Positions 18,787 through 26,789 of a DNA stretch of 64,000 nucleotides are shown here, piece after piece. Origin of the DNA: Phycisphaeraceae bacterium (GTDB lineage: Bacteria > Planctomycetota > Phycisphaerae > Phycisphaerales > UBA1924); contig JAHCJI010000003.1 in the NCBI GenBank assembly GCA_026126305.1, positions 124,001 through 188,000 on the forward strand, written 5' to 3'. Every line of letters starts with the position of its first letter. The first letter of the stretch is position 1. Both the position numbers and the translations under genes were made by a program. The notes beneath the pieces are model-generated. The model worked only from the letters and a program-made list of their open reading frames with translations, was not told where the DNA came from and did not search any database.

Positions 18787-19416
18787 ATGGCGTGGATCCC
18801 CAAGCCCTCGGCGAGCATGAAGATCGAGCGGCGTGACGAGCCGTACCTGACCCAGGCCATGAAGGACGAACTGTCCCAGCGGTACCTGCCGCGCTTCGAG
18901 ACCACCCTTGCGGCCTTGCTGCCGGCCTTGCACATGATCCAGCACGAATACCACTGGGTGCCCCCGCAGGCGATGGAAGAGATCGCCGAGTTCTTGGGCC
19001 TCTCGCCCGCCGACGTGCTCGACACGGCCACCTTCTACGAGGAATACGCCCTGGCACCACGCGGGCGGCACGTCGTAGGCGTCTGCCGATCGATCGCGTG
19101 CGAATTCTGCGGCCAGCCGCAGGTCACCCAGGCCATCAAGGACACCCTGGGCATCGACGTGGGCGAGACCACCGCCGACGGGAAGGTCTGCCTGGTCGAG
19201 TTGGAGTGCCTTGGTTCTTGCGGCACGGCCCCGGCCGCGCTGATCGATGAAGAGCTGCACGAGCAACTGACGCCCCAGCGTGCGGCCGAATTGGTCCGGC
19301 AGGTGCGCAGCCAGGACGCCCCGCCCCCCGCCAGCGGACGGGAAGGCCTGGCACCCGAAACGGCCAGCAACGCCCCAAAAGGTGCCTCGAAGAGCGCCCC
19401 AAAAAGCGCCCACTGA
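18787..19416 (+). CDS. nuoE: NADH-quinone oxidoreductase subunit E (thioredoxin-like 2Fe-2S)
   Basis: A 209-residue member of the 24-kDa [2Fe-2S] family. The ATG at 18787 starts MAWIPKPSASMKIE. The N-terminal helical domain (LLPALHMIQHEYHWVPPQAM, DVLDTATFYEEY) is typical. The four cluster ligands appear as CxxxxC in GVCRSIAC and CxxxC in ECLGSCGTAP. A 35-residue Ala/Pro/Lys tail after the domain is atypical. nuoF and nuoG are not adjacent; the next gene is a convergent membrane protein. NuoE of a complex I encoded elsewhere, or of an NAD-dependent hydrogenase or formate dehydrogenase, are both possible. Confidence 0.9.
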   Translation: MAWIPKPSASMKIERRDEPYLTQAMKDELSQRYLPRFETTLAALLPALHMIQHEYHWVPPQAMEEIAEFLGLSPADVLDTATFYEEYALAPRGRHVVGVCRSIACEFCGQPQVTQAIKDTLGIDVGETTADGKVCLVELECLGSCGTAPAALIDEELHEQLTPQRAAELVRQVRSQDAPPPASGREGLAPETASNAPKGASKSAPKSAH

Positions 19417-19428
19417 CCGGCGTGGCCG

Positions 19429-19971
19429 TCAGGAGGCCCGATCATGCTCCAGCGACGCATCATCGAGACCGGCGGCGATGCGAATGGCCGCGGCCAGTTC
19501 CTCGTCGTGGCGGCTGCCGATGAGCATGGACTTTTCCTTCCCATCGGGCGCGTTGTACGTTACATGGACGCCCCGCTCACCGCTGACGTTGAAGACCATG
19601 CCGTACTTCGGCGACAGGCGCAGGCCCCAGCCGCCGCAGTCGAGCAAGGGGTTGTAACGCAGCGCCGTGGCGCTGGTGATGGTCGAGTTGGGTATCTCGC
19701 GGGCGTACCACACCACGCTTCGAACACGCAGCCGGTCGACGCCAACGGTCGTTCGCATGGTCATCATGCTGAACAGCAGCGGAAACCCAAGGCCCACGAC
19801 GCAAATCAAACCGATGGTCCAAGGCGATGCCTTCCCCTGCGCCAGCGTGACCGTCAGGGCGATGCCCATAGCCGCAAGGCAACTGGCGGGCAAGGCGACG
19901 CGCACGATCAGGTTCTCGTGCAGGCGTTGGCTTTCTTCAAAGAGCACGTCGGGACGGTTCGTCTTCGGCAT
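19429..19971 (-). CDS. Small two-pass membrane protein of unknown function
   Basis: A 180-residue protein with its start at the ATG at 19971 (MPKTNRPDVLFEESQ). Two hydrophobic segments lie close together, at about residues 25-45 (VALPASCLAAMGIALTVTL) and 50-72 (PWTIGLICVVGLGFPLLFSMM). They are followed by a beta-rich cytoplasmic or periplasmic part (VGVDRLRVRSVVWYAREIP, GMVFNVSGERGVHVTY). The arrangement resembles bacterial PH-like membrane proteins, but I cannot assign a family. It converges on nuoE with 12 nt between stops. Confidence 0.68.
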   Translation of the reverse strand: MPKTNRPDVLFEESQRLHENLIVRVALPASCLAAMGIALTVTLAQGKASPWTIGLICVVGLGFPLLFSMMTMRTTVGVDRLRVRSVVWYAREIPNSTITSATALRYNPLLDCGGWGLRLSPKYGMVFNVSGERGVHVTYNAPDGKEKSMLIGSRHDEELAAAIRIAAGLDDASLEHDRAS

Positions 19972-19977
19972 GGCGGT

Positions 19978-20472
19978 ATTCCGTGTTGGGCTTTCCTCAT
20001 TCTTGCTCTTTCGGGCCTGCATCTTTCGGGCTGTGCCGGGCCGGGGCTGACCATCATCAACGAATCCAGCGCCTGGCTGCGGGTCGAGGCCGCCGCCGAG
20101 CGAGACCCGCGATACGCCCTCTATGGCACGCCCGCCCCGGGGCGCGAGGCGGTGGTCTTTGGCCTGCCACCGGGTGCGAGGTTCCAGCGCGACGTGCCCC
20201 CGGGCGGGTCGGTCTTTATGCGCCGACGCCTCGGAATGCTGGCCTCGGTGCGGGCCGGGCCCAATCCCAACGGCCCAGACGCCCGGGACATGGGGTTGTA
20301 CTCGGCCTTTCGGGTCCGCCTGGCCCCCCCGGGGCCCTACGTCCTGCTGGTCACCGGCGAGCCGGGGCTGGTTGAGGTGCATCGGGCCGATACGTCTGGC
20401 GCGGTCATCGAAGACGGTCGGTCCCTGATCGTGCCCGAGGCGTCCATGCCGTGGATTTTTCCGATTCCGTGA
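19978..20472 (+). CDS. Small putative lipoprotein, start codon unclear
   Basis: The open frame encodes FLILALSGLHLSGCAG, a convincing lipoprotein leader with lipobox LSGC, then about 140 residues of beta-rich secreted protein (LTIINESSAWLRVEA, PPGPYVLLVTGEPGLVEVH). No ATG, GTG or TTG sits where the leader needs it. The closest candidate is ATT at 19978; a TTG further upstream would overlap the divergent gene. The start given is therefore provisional. It is head to head with the two-pass membrane protein, almost without spacing, so one of the two starts may be misplaced. Function unknown. Confidence 0.5.
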   Translation: MPCWAFLILALSGLHLSGCAGPGLTIINESSAWLRVEAAAERDPRYALYGTPAPGREAVVFGLPPGARFQRDVPPGGSVFMRRRLGMLASVRAGPNPNGPDARDMGLYSAFRVRLAPPGPYVLLVTGEPGLVEVHRADTSGAVIEDGRSLIVPEASMPWIFPIP

Positions 20473-20482
20473 TGAAATTCTC

Positions 20483-20512
20483 TTGTCAGTGGGCTCCAGT
20501 TCACGCTAAAAT
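20483..20512 (+). promoter_or_regulatory. Sigma-70-like promoter for the dockerin-type gene
   Basis: TTGTCA (20483-20488) and TAAAAT (20507-20512), separated by 18 nt, each match consensus at five of six positions. They stand out in GC-rich DNA. The gene start is 135 nt downstream with GGAGG before its ATG. Predicted from sequence only. Confidence 0.5.
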
Positions 20513-20646
20513 GGAGCTCGGGGGTGACTGACAGCCATTTTGTGCCACGCTGACCCACACGAATGGCCCCCCGACGTGACGGACGCCCTTGATGGGCACG
20601 GTGCCCACGAGGTGACGTGTGTCCGAAGCTTTTGTGGAGGTGTGTC

Positions 20647-21483
20647 ATGCGTAAGAGTGTCAACGGATTGGTGCTGGCCGCGACGGCCGGCGGCTTGGTG
20701 GCCGGCGCGGCCCAGGCCCAGATCCTCGTGTACGATGCGAACAGCCGCAACAATTTTGCCCTCTCGGCGGCCGAACTGTGCCGTCCGGGCGAGGTCCAGC
20801 GGGCAGGTTCGGGAGACTTCAACTCCTTCTTGGCCAGCCAGACGTGGGAGTTGGTCGTGCTGGACATGCCCAGCACGCTCGTGGCCGACTTTGGACCCTT
20901 GATCTCCTACATCGGCGATGGCAACAAGGTGATCGCGTCGACCTGGAGTTCCGGTTGGAACAGCCTCGCCGGCCCGATGGGGGCACTCTCGCACGCCAGT
21001 TTCAGCCACCAGACCGGCGGACAGAGCTTCCATCGCATCCCCGGTGACGTGGCCGACCAGGTCTGGGACGGGATCACCGAGCCCAAGTTCGTCAGCAGCT
21101 TCCCCCAGGCATGGGGCAGCGACGGCTCCCGTTTCCAACTGGCCGCCGGCAGCGTGGGCTTGGCCAACATCAACGACACCGGCAACCCGGTCTGGATGCT
21201 CGGCAACGACGGCAACACCATCGCCGTCTCGGTCATCGATGAGTGGGACGACCCCATCGAGGCCGTCGATCTCTGGGAAAACCTGATGAAGGCGCTGCTC
21301 GACGGCGGGACCGGCTGCTACGCCGACTGCGACGGCGATGGTCAGCTGACCATCTTCGACTTCCTGTGCTTCCAGAACGCCTTCGCCTCGGGCGAGCCCT
21401 ACGCCGACTGCGACGGCGATGGCAGCCTGACCATCTTCGACTTCCTGTGCTTCCAGAACGCATTCGCTCGCGGCTGCGATTGA
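20647..21483 (+). CDS. Secreted protein with GC-type dockerin ending
   Basis: A 278-residue exported protein. The ATG at 20647 follows GGAGG by about 8 nt. A signal peptide ends near AAQAQ (residue 25). The middle (ILVYDANSRNNFALSAAE, WELVVLDMPSTLVADFG, YIGDGNKVIASTWSS) resembles a Rossmann-like glutamine-amidotransferase or ThuA-type fold used as a non-catalytic domain. The last 56 residues are two calcium-loop repeats, CDGDGQLTIFDFLCFQNAF and CDGDGSLTIFDFLCFQNAF, ending GCD. Such endings are common on Phycisphaerales surface proteins and probably serve anchoring. A terminator follows at 21524. The substrate or role of the main domain is unknown. Confidence 0.85.
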   Translation: MRKSVNGLVLAATAGGLVAGAAQAQILVYDANSRNNFALSAAELCRPGEVQRAGSGDFNSFLASQTWELVVLDMPSTLVADFGPLISYIGDGNKVIASTWSSGWNSLAGPMGALSHASFSHQTGGQSFHRIPGDVADQVWDGITEPKFVSSFPQAWGSDGSRFQLAAGSVGLANINDTGNPVWMLGNDGNTIAVSVIDEWDDPIEAVDLWENLMKALLDGGTGCYADCDGDGQLTIFDFLCFQNAFASGEPYADCDGDGSLTIFDFLCFQNAFARGCD

Positions 21484-21523
21484 TTGCAACTCCAGCCCAA
21501 ACCGATCGGTTTCAACGGGCAAG

Positions 21524-21548
21524 CCCGCCGGCCAACGGCGGGTTTTTT
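21524..21548 (+). terminator. Intrinsic terminator after the dockerin-type gene
   Basis: A perfect 7-bp stem CCCGCCG/CGGCGGG with a 5-nt loop is followed by six T residues (21543-21548), 40 nt beyond the stop. Confidence 0.85.
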
Positions 21549-21623
21549 CATGCTGCTCGCCGAATACCCCGTCCAGCCACCTGCCCGCGAACCTGCCAGC
21601 GCGATGGCCCGCACGGCTCGATC

Positions 21624-22190
21624 CTAGCTGTGCAGCCCGGGGATGCGCCCCTGGCGCCGCTCGTCGCTGTAGCGGTTCAGGGCGTTCTCGATGATCGGGT
21701 GGGCCGCCTCGGCGGGCATGATCTCGTCGACCTCCACGTCCTTGCCCTCGAGCACCTTGTAGTCTTCCAGGAAGCGTTTGAGCATCTTGAAGGTGTGCCG
21801 CGGGAAGTCGCTGGCGCTGCGGTAGTCGTCGTAGATCGGGTCGTTCTGGAGCACGGCGATGATCTTGTGGTCGGCCTGCCCGTCGTCGATCATGGTCATC
21901 AGCCCAACGGCCCTGGCCTCCACCAGGCACATGGGCACCACCGCCTCGGCGCTGAACACCAGCACGTCCAGCGGGTCGTCGTCGTCGGCCAGGGTCTGGG
22001 GCAGGAAGCCGTAGTTGGCCGGGTAATAGACCGCGCTGCTCAGCACGCGGTCCAGGCGGATCATGCCGCTGCGCTTGTCCAGCTCGTACTTGTTGTGGCT
22101 GCCCTTGGGGATCTCGATGACCGCGCGGAAGTGCCCGGGCAGGGGCTGGTTGGAAGAGCCGGGGGTGACGTCGTGCCAGGGGTGGATCAT
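21624..22190 (-). CDS. ppa: Inorganic pyrophosphatase, class I
   Basis: A 188-residue soluble enzyme that hydrolyses pyrophosphate. The ATG at 22190 opens MIHPWHDV; an 11-codon upstream extension reads into repeat DNA and is rejected. Family features are FRAVIEIPKGSHNKYELDK, YPANYGFLPQTLADDDDPLD (the Asp cluster that binds metal ions), and MIDDGQADHKIIAV. Size and motifs fit soluble family I. The upstream region carries a heptamer repeat array beginning 22 nt before the start. Confidence 0.96.
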   Translation of the reverse strand: MIHPWHDVTPGSSNQPLPGHFRAVIEIPKGSHNKYELDKRSGMIRLDRVLSSAVYYPANYGFLPQTLADDDDPLDVLVFSAEAVVPMCLVEARAVGLMTMIDDGQADHKIIAVLQNDPIYDDYRSASDFPRHTFKMLKRFLEDYKVLEGKDVEVDEIMPAEAAHPIIENALNRYSDERRQGRIPGLHS

Positions 22191-22211
22191 GGCTGGGAGG
22201 GTAGGGGGGCA

Positions 22212-22342
22212 GGCATCGGGCATCGGGGATCAGGCATCGGGCATCGGGGATCAGGCATTGGGCATCGGGCATTGGGCATCGGGCATTGGGCACGCCAAAC
22301 ACCCTCTGGCACTCCGCCCCCAATGCCTAATCCCTAATCCCT
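22212..22342. repeat. Heptanucleotide tandem repeat island
   Basis: Eleven consecutive 7-bp units run from 22212 to 22288: GGCATCG, GGGATCA and GGCATTG in the order A A B A A B C A C A C. After 33 nt, three more units in the opposite sense follow at 22322-22342 (AATGCCT, AATCCCT, AATCCCT). Reverse-complementing the first block gives the same degenerate heptamer, approximately YRATSCC, so the two blocks form an inverted pair. It lies between ppa and the fibronectin-like gene. Confidence 0.9.
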
Positions 22343-22348
22343 TCCTAA

Positions 22349-23065
22349 TCAGCCGGCGCTCTTCATGTCCTCGGCCTTGACCGGCACGATGCTGCCGGCG
22401 GTGATGGGGCTCGCCGGGCTGCCCTGGGTGCCGAAGTTGAAGCCCATCGCGTTGCTCCAGGGGCTGACCGCGCCGGTGCTCAGCTGGGCCCGCACGCGGT
22501 ACTCGACCTTCAAGAGGCCCACGGGCACGCCCTGGTCCTCGAAGCTCTTCTCGGTGAGCACGCCCACCACGTTCCACGGCCCGGTGAAGTTGCCCAGCGT
22601 CGTGTCGCGGCGCTCGAGCTGGTACTGGGCCCCGCCGCCGCTGACGACGGTGAAGGTGCCGCGGATGAAGCCGCTGCCGGCCTGCACGACCTGGCCGAAG
22701 ACCGGCGCGGGCGGCGCGTCGCGCCCGCTGGGGTCCTTGGGCGCGGGGATGCCCGCCAGCGAGTAGATGGTCGAGTCGCCCGTCGCCTTGGCGTAGGCGT
22801 CGATGGTGTCCACGTCGGCCCCGAAGATGGCGCGGAGCGCCTCGAGCTTGACGTTCTTCAATTGCGTCGCGTCGCGAGCCGCTCCGCGCGCCACCAGCAT
22901 GGCCGAATACGCCGCCTGGGCCTCGGTCACGGCCTGGGCCGTTTCGGCGCGCTGGGCGGCGGTCAGCCCAATGACGGGGGGCCCGCTCTGCCCGCCGTTC
23001 CACTGGTTGCTGCGGTCCTTGGCATAGGTGATGAACGCTTGCTCGCTCTTTGGGAATCGCGGCAT
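22349..23065 (-). CDS. Fibronectin-like protein, paralogue of the gene at 58055
   Basis: A 238-residue protein with no signal peptide; the start is the ATG at 23065 (MPRFPKSEQAFITYAKD). The N-terminal 120 residues are helical and Ala-rich (TAAQRAETAQAVTEAQAAYS). The linker STIYSLAGIPAPKDP is nearly shared with the plus-strand gene at 58055 (SLYALAQIPAPKAP). The C-terminal half is beta-rich and fibronectin III-like (QYQLERRDTTLGNFTGPWNVV, LKVEYRVRAQLSTGAVSPWS). Function unknown; similar proteins would be expected in other Phycisphaerales. A GC-rich block about 190-225 nt upstream (23253-23288) is also found upstream of the paralogue. The rest of the 302-nt gap to the next gene holds nothing I recognise. 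Confidence 0.75.
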   Translation of the reverse strand: MPRFPKSEQAFITYAKDRSNQWNGGQSGPPVIGLTAAQRAETAQAVTEAQAAYSAMLVARGAARDATQLKNVKLEALRAIFGADVDTIDAYAKATGDSTIYSLAGIPAPKDPSGRDAPPAPVFGQVVQAGSGFIRGTFTVVSGGGAQYQLERRDTTLGNFTGPWNVVGVLTEKSFEDQGVPVGLLKVEYRVRAQLSTGAVSPWSNAMGFNFGTQGSPASPITAGSIVPVKAEDMKSAG

Positions 23066-23252
23066 AATGCACGCTCCGAAGGTCTGCGGGCCACTGCCTG
23101 GCGGCCCTTGGCTTGCGGCCCCAACCCCCCCGGCGACGGTGCCGGCTGGTGGGCCCATGACACCTGTATCGCGTGGATCGGAGAGCGGCTTTACGCCGTG
23201 GGCGAGGGCTCGGGCGAAAAAGTGGGGGTGGAGGTCCGGGAAGGGTGCGAAT

Positions 23253-23288
23253 CGCCCCTGGGAGGGCCTGCGGGGGGTTTTTATTGGG
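23253..23288 (-). promoter_or_regulatory. GC-rich block shared with the region upstream of the paralogue at 58055
   Basis: Read on the minus strand, this gives CCCAATAAAAACCCCCC followed by GCAGGCCCTCCCAGGGGCG. It aligns over about 35 nt with 57874-57908, with only a few substitutions and 1-nt gaps, in the same orientation and at a similar distance from the two paralogous genes. On the opposite strand it looks like a GC hairpin followed by TTTTT, so it could be a conserved terminator for incoming transcription or a regulatory element. Confidence 0.55.
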
Positions 23289-23367
23289 CTATGGCACTAT
23301 GACGAGTCGGGCCCAGAAGGCTGGAGCCTGACCCCATCGCCCATACCCAAGGACCGATGCCCCTCCC

Positions 23368-24816
23368 CTACTCGCACCCCGCCGCGAAGGCGGTCTGGAA
23401 GGCCAGGAAGTCGAACAGCGTCAGCTCGCCGTCGCCGTCGAAATCGGCTTGCGGGTCGCCCGCGGCGAAGAGGTTGAAGTAGAGCAGGACGTCGAAGATG
23501 GTCAGTTGGCCATCGCCGTCCATGTCGACCGGGCAGGGGTTCGTGCCCAGGATGCAGTCCAGGTCGAAGACATAGGCCGCGCCGCCGGGGTCGATATGGA
23601 TCCGGCCGCTTGGGCTCTCATAGGAAGCGCCCACCACCACCCAGCGTCCGTTCATGGTCGAAGTCTTCCCAAAGTTGGAGGCCACCGCCGGGGCCACGTC
23701 GCCGGGCCGAAGGATGGCCTTCTCGCGCCATTGATCGTCGGGCCCGCGCTCAAACAGGTACGTGTCGTAAAAACCCCCGAGGTTACTGTTCAGTCCGACG
23801 ATCATCCGGTCGCCATCGACCGAGATGCCATTGCCGAAGGTCTGCCTGCGTCGGGCCTCGCTGCCGCGTAGTTCCTGGCGCAACGCCCACTGGTCGCCGT
23901 CGAACTCGTACACGTAGGCCACGCCCTGTCTCTCGTACTCGCGCTCGGCGTATACCGACCCAACCACCAGTGTGCGTCCATCGAAGGCGATGTCCGTGCC
24001 GAACTGTTCGCTCTGCCGCTCGCCCGCGGCGTCGGGCGGGGGCAGCAGGTGCTGGGCAAAGGTCAGCGAGCCGTCGGCCTCGCGGCGGTACACCGCCACC
24101 GCGCCGTGCAGGTGGCCGTGGCTGCTGTCACGCGGGGCCGTGATGAATGCCCAGTCTTCACCCAGTTCGATGCCGCCTGCTGTGAACGCCACACCCTCTG
24201 GTTGCAGCACGTCGGGCTGGAAGATCCTTTCCACGAACTCCCACTGCCCGGCCACCTCTCGATAGTGGTACAGGCGCGTGCCATGCACGACGAGCGCGGT
24301 GTCGCCACGTAGCGCGATGAATCGCCCAAAGTTGCTCGTTGGGTGCGCATCGGGCGGCGGCAGGAACTGGGACACCTCGCGCCACTCCTCGCCATCGAAC
24401 TCGTAGAAGCGGCCCAGCCCCCACACGCCATCGACGATGCGCACGGCCGAGGCGGTCATCATGCGGGTTGGGTCCAGCGGGTCGAGCGCCACATCCACGC
24501 CGAAGCCCTCCACGAGTGTCACATCCGGCGGAACGATGGTCTGGACGGGAAACCATTCGTCATCGAAACGCTCGTACACGAAGATCGCGCCACCACGGCA
24601 GACCGTGGCGCCGCCCGGGCACAATGAGAACGCCGCGCCATCGCCCACGATCAGGTGGCGGTCGCTCATCGTCATCTTCGCCCCAAACGAGACTGCCAGC
24701 CCCGGATCCCCAACAATCCGCTGCTTGAGGCAATCGGATTGGGCCAAAGCCAAGGGCGCGGCGCTGGAAAGAGACAGGCACACGAGGAACACTCTTGGGT
24801 ACTGTGAATTCTTCAT
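23368..24816 (-). CDS. Secreted beta-propeller-like protein with GC-type dockerin ending
   Basis: A 482-residue protein; the start is the ATG at 24816 (MKNSQYPRVFLV). The signal peptide ends at about APLALAQ (residue 26). The body contains at least six repeats with an FG-x-x-V/I-A/S-L-D/R-G-D-T/R-x-V/M-V-G pattern (for example FGTDIAFDGRTLVVGS, FGNGISVDGDRMIVGL, FGKTSTMNGRWVVVGA), characteristic of FG-GAP/integrin-alpha-like propellers. Two calcium-loop repeats close the protein (MDGDGQLTIFDVLLYFNLF and FDGDGELTLFDFLAFQTAF), ending GCE. It is probably surface-displayed. Ligand unknown. Confidence 0.85.
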   Translation of the reverse strand: MKNSQYPRVFLVCLSLSSAAPLALAQSDCLKQRIVGDPGLAVSFGAKMTMSDRHLIVGDGAAFSLCPGGATVCRGGAIFVYERFDDEWFPVQTIVPPDVTLVEGFGVDVALDPLDPTRMMTASAVRIVDGVWGLGRFYEFDGEEWREVSQFLPPPDAHPTSNFGRFIALRGDTALVVHGTRLYHYREVAGQWEFVERIFQPDVLQPEGVAFTAGGIELGEDWAFITAPRDSSHGHLHGAVAVYRREADGSLTFAQHLLPPPDAAGERQSEQFGTDIAFDGRTLVVGSVYAEREYERQGVAYVYEFDGDQWALRQELRGSEARRRQTFGNGISVDGDRMIVGLNSNLGGFYDTYLFERGPDDQWREKAILRPGDVAPAVASNFGKTSTMNGRWVVVGASYESPSGRIHIDPGGAAYVFDLDCILGTNPCPVDMDGDGQLTIFDVLLYFNLFAAGDPQADFDGDGELTLFDFLAFQTAFAAGCE

Positions 24817-24965
24817 AATCCCTATTGTGGCCGAAAAGGCCCGACGATGCAAGCCCATCTGAGGTCGAATCAAAATATCTTGTCAAAACCGCTAGATCCC
24901 CTTGACTGCCCCCCCCTAGGCTGTGCATTTTATCCGGATTCACAACCCCCACAAGGAGCAGAACC

Positions 24966-25142
24966 ATGCGCGTTCGCCACGGGATCGCTGTCGCCATGCT
25001 GGTATCGGCCTGCGGCCTGCCCCTGGCCGTCGCCCAGGCCCAGACCTCGTCCAATGCGTACAGGGCCCACGTGCAGGACAACAGCGAGCCCGCCGCCCCG
25101 GGCGAGGGAACACGCCGAAGAAGTAGGGTCGAGATTCGCTGA
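24966..25142 (+). CDS. 58-residue secreted peptide
   Basis: A short ORF with a very good ribosome site, AAGGAG, 7 nt before the ATG. A signal peptide is clear (MRVRHGIAVAMLVSACGLPL, cleavage near AVAQAQ). About 32 mature residues remain, Ala/Pro-rich and ending in a basic RRRSRVEIR tail. TTGACT at 24902-24907 could be part of a promoter, and a good terminator follows directly at 25148. The signals argue for real expression. It may be a genuine small secreted peptide or the truncated head of a larger exported protein. No family recognised. Confidence 0.55.
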   Translation: MRVRHGIAVAMLVSACGLPLAVAQAQTSSNAYRAHVQDNSEPAAPGEGTRRRSRVEIR

Positions 25143-25147
25143 CCGTT

Positions 25148-25195
25148 GAGCCCCGTTCGATCAGTTCCTGGTCAGGCGGGGTTCTTGTGTTTCGT
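25148..25195 (+). terminator. Intrinsic terminator after the small secreted peptide
   Basis: A two-part hairpin: the outer stem GAGCCCCG (25148-25155) pairs with CGGGGTTC (25177-25184), and the inner stem GATCAG pairs with CTGGTC. A T-rich tail TTGTGTTTCGTTT follows. The next 205 nt up to 25400 contain no gene I can support. A short open frame near 25190-25305, ending EAERISGKPGERDGESC, lacks a convincing start and could be a remnant. Confidence 0.7.
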
Positions 25196-25400
25196 TTCCG
25201 ACGAGCGGGGATGGCTGAGCACGGCGAGCGAGCCGAGCGATTTTGATCAGTTCGTGGAGGAGGCGGAGAGGATTTCCGGCAAGCCGGGGGAGAGGGATGG
25301 GGAGTCATGTTGAGCTACTTGCGCGAATTGCCGAGGCATCGGCCTTGTGCTACCGCCCGACGAACGAGTCACTGCCTGCTAGGAATAGCAACTTCAAGAA

Positions 25401-26609
25401 TTATGCTTTGCCTGCCTGGCTGCCATCCTCCATGATGGCGTGGTGGAGACGATGCAGTTGCTCCACGGTCGAATCGTCCAAGTCGGCCTCTTTCACTAAA
25501 GGGGTGTGGCGATCGAAGGGCATGCGATCCAGCACCCCAACGGGGCGAACGTTCAATGGGTAGTGGTCAACGGAGTATTCGGCTTGAAAGAACATGAACG
25601 GAGGCAAACAGTGGGCATGACTGTCAGCCGTAGCCTCGCGTAGAAGATGACAGCAGGCTATAGCCCTGTATTTGTCCCGCCTCGACATGCTTGGGCCAAA
25701 GATCAGTCCCGCAATATCTTCTGGAGAAACGCGAAGGACCCGAGCATCCGAAGGTAACTGTCCATGGGCGGGTAGGAGTGCTCGCACTTCCTTTTCATAC
25801 CGCCAGTCGGAGTACTTGACCAGTCCGACCAGTCTCTCCTGCTTCTCCTGCGCGTCTGCTGGCAGGAGAAGTGGAACGTCGTAGTGGTCCTCCATCTCGC
25901 CATACGTAAACTTCGGGATCAGTCGGTGAAATGCGTCGGCCTTGGGTGGTTGTGTGCGGTAACTGACAGAGGTGAGCTCAAGCCGGTCAGCCTTGTAGAT
26001 GCCCACCTCGTTCACGCCATCCGGTTTGGGTCTGGTTCCCCAAATGACCGGAATGGGTGACTCAACGCCGAGCCTGCCGTCGCCGGATTCGTAGACGACC
26101 GCAAAGCCCTTGCCCGCTCCGGCATAATGCCCCCACATCGTTGGGTTGCAAGGATTGCGAGTGAATGAGGCGATGTATATGGGTTCATGCAGCAAGGCAG
26201 GAATGCGGCGATTGATCACGTCCTGAGACTGCGAGATGAGAAGGGCACGCTCGGCATCGCTGGTCAGTGTATCGGGAAAAACCTCGCGCAAAGCCGCGAT
26301 GAAAAGCGCGTTGAGATCCTCGATCGCCACGTCTCGGCGGCCAGCCATCTTCTTGAGGACGCGACCGAGAGGCTCGTGGAGACAGAGGAGATCGCTTGCG
26401 CACGGATTATCAAGGTTGGACGACACGCATACTTCCAAAAGAACATGGTGCGCGAGCCTCGTCCACAACTCCAGGCTGCCTCTCAAGACGAACCGTGGGC
26501 GACACTCCTGATCGTCGTTCAGTTCCGCGTGCGATGCGAAGAAGACCTCGCCGCGGCGCAACACGCTGAACTCCACGTTGCCCGGTTTGTAGTATTTGTA
26601 GAAGCGCAT
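25401..26609 (-). CDS. DUF2971-domain protein
   Basis: A 402-residue cytoplasmic protein. The start at 26609 gives MRFYKYYKPGNVEFSVLRRG, the usual DUF2971 opening (Y-K-Y plus 'FSVLRRGEVFFASHAELND'-type context). The family core MWGHYAGAGKGFAVVYE is at about residue 175, followed by YKADRLELTSVSY and KYSDWRYEKEVRALL. The molecular function of DUF2971 is not established; members are often accessory genes scattered in islands. Codon use is visibly less GC-biased than in the flanking genes, consistent with recent acquisition. The downstream neighbour on the same strand is far, so it is probably monocistronic. Confidence 0.82.
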   Translation of the reverse strand: MRFYKYYKPGNVEFSVLRRGEVFFASHAELNDDQECRPRFVLRGSLELWTRLAHHVLLEVCVSSNLDNPCASDLLCLHEPLGRVLKKMAGRRDVAIEDLNALFIAALREVFPDTLTSDAERALLISQSQDVINRRIPALLHEPIYIASFTRNPCNPTMWGHYAGAGKGFAVVYESGDGRLGVESPIPVIWGTRPKPDGVNEVGIYKADRLELTSVSYRTQPPKADAFHRLIPKFTYGEMEDHYDVPLLLPADAQEKQERLVGLVKYSDWRYEKEVRALLPAHGQLPSDARVLRVSPEDIAGLIFGPSMSRRDKYRAIACCHLLREATADSHAHCLPPFMFFQAEYSVDHYPLNVRPVGVLDRMPFDRHTPLVKEADLDDSTVEQLHRLHHAIMEDGSQAGKA

Positions 26610-26789
26610 ACGTGACTTACCCCGCGGTGCAGCACCTCTTCGGACGACAATTGAGTAAACAGAAATCCATACAACCAAGGGGCTGGGCCCGGCTGTTCGG
26701 AAATCGATATGCCGGTAGACCCGCCTTCGGGGCGGGGGTGCCGAGAAAGGCGACGTGTACGCCTGCTGGCGCTCGCACGACGCACTGGT

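Noticed and set aside
25190..25305. Short frame ending EAERISGKPGERDGESC
   Set aside because: It looks protein-like but has no valid start or upstream body; at most a remnant.
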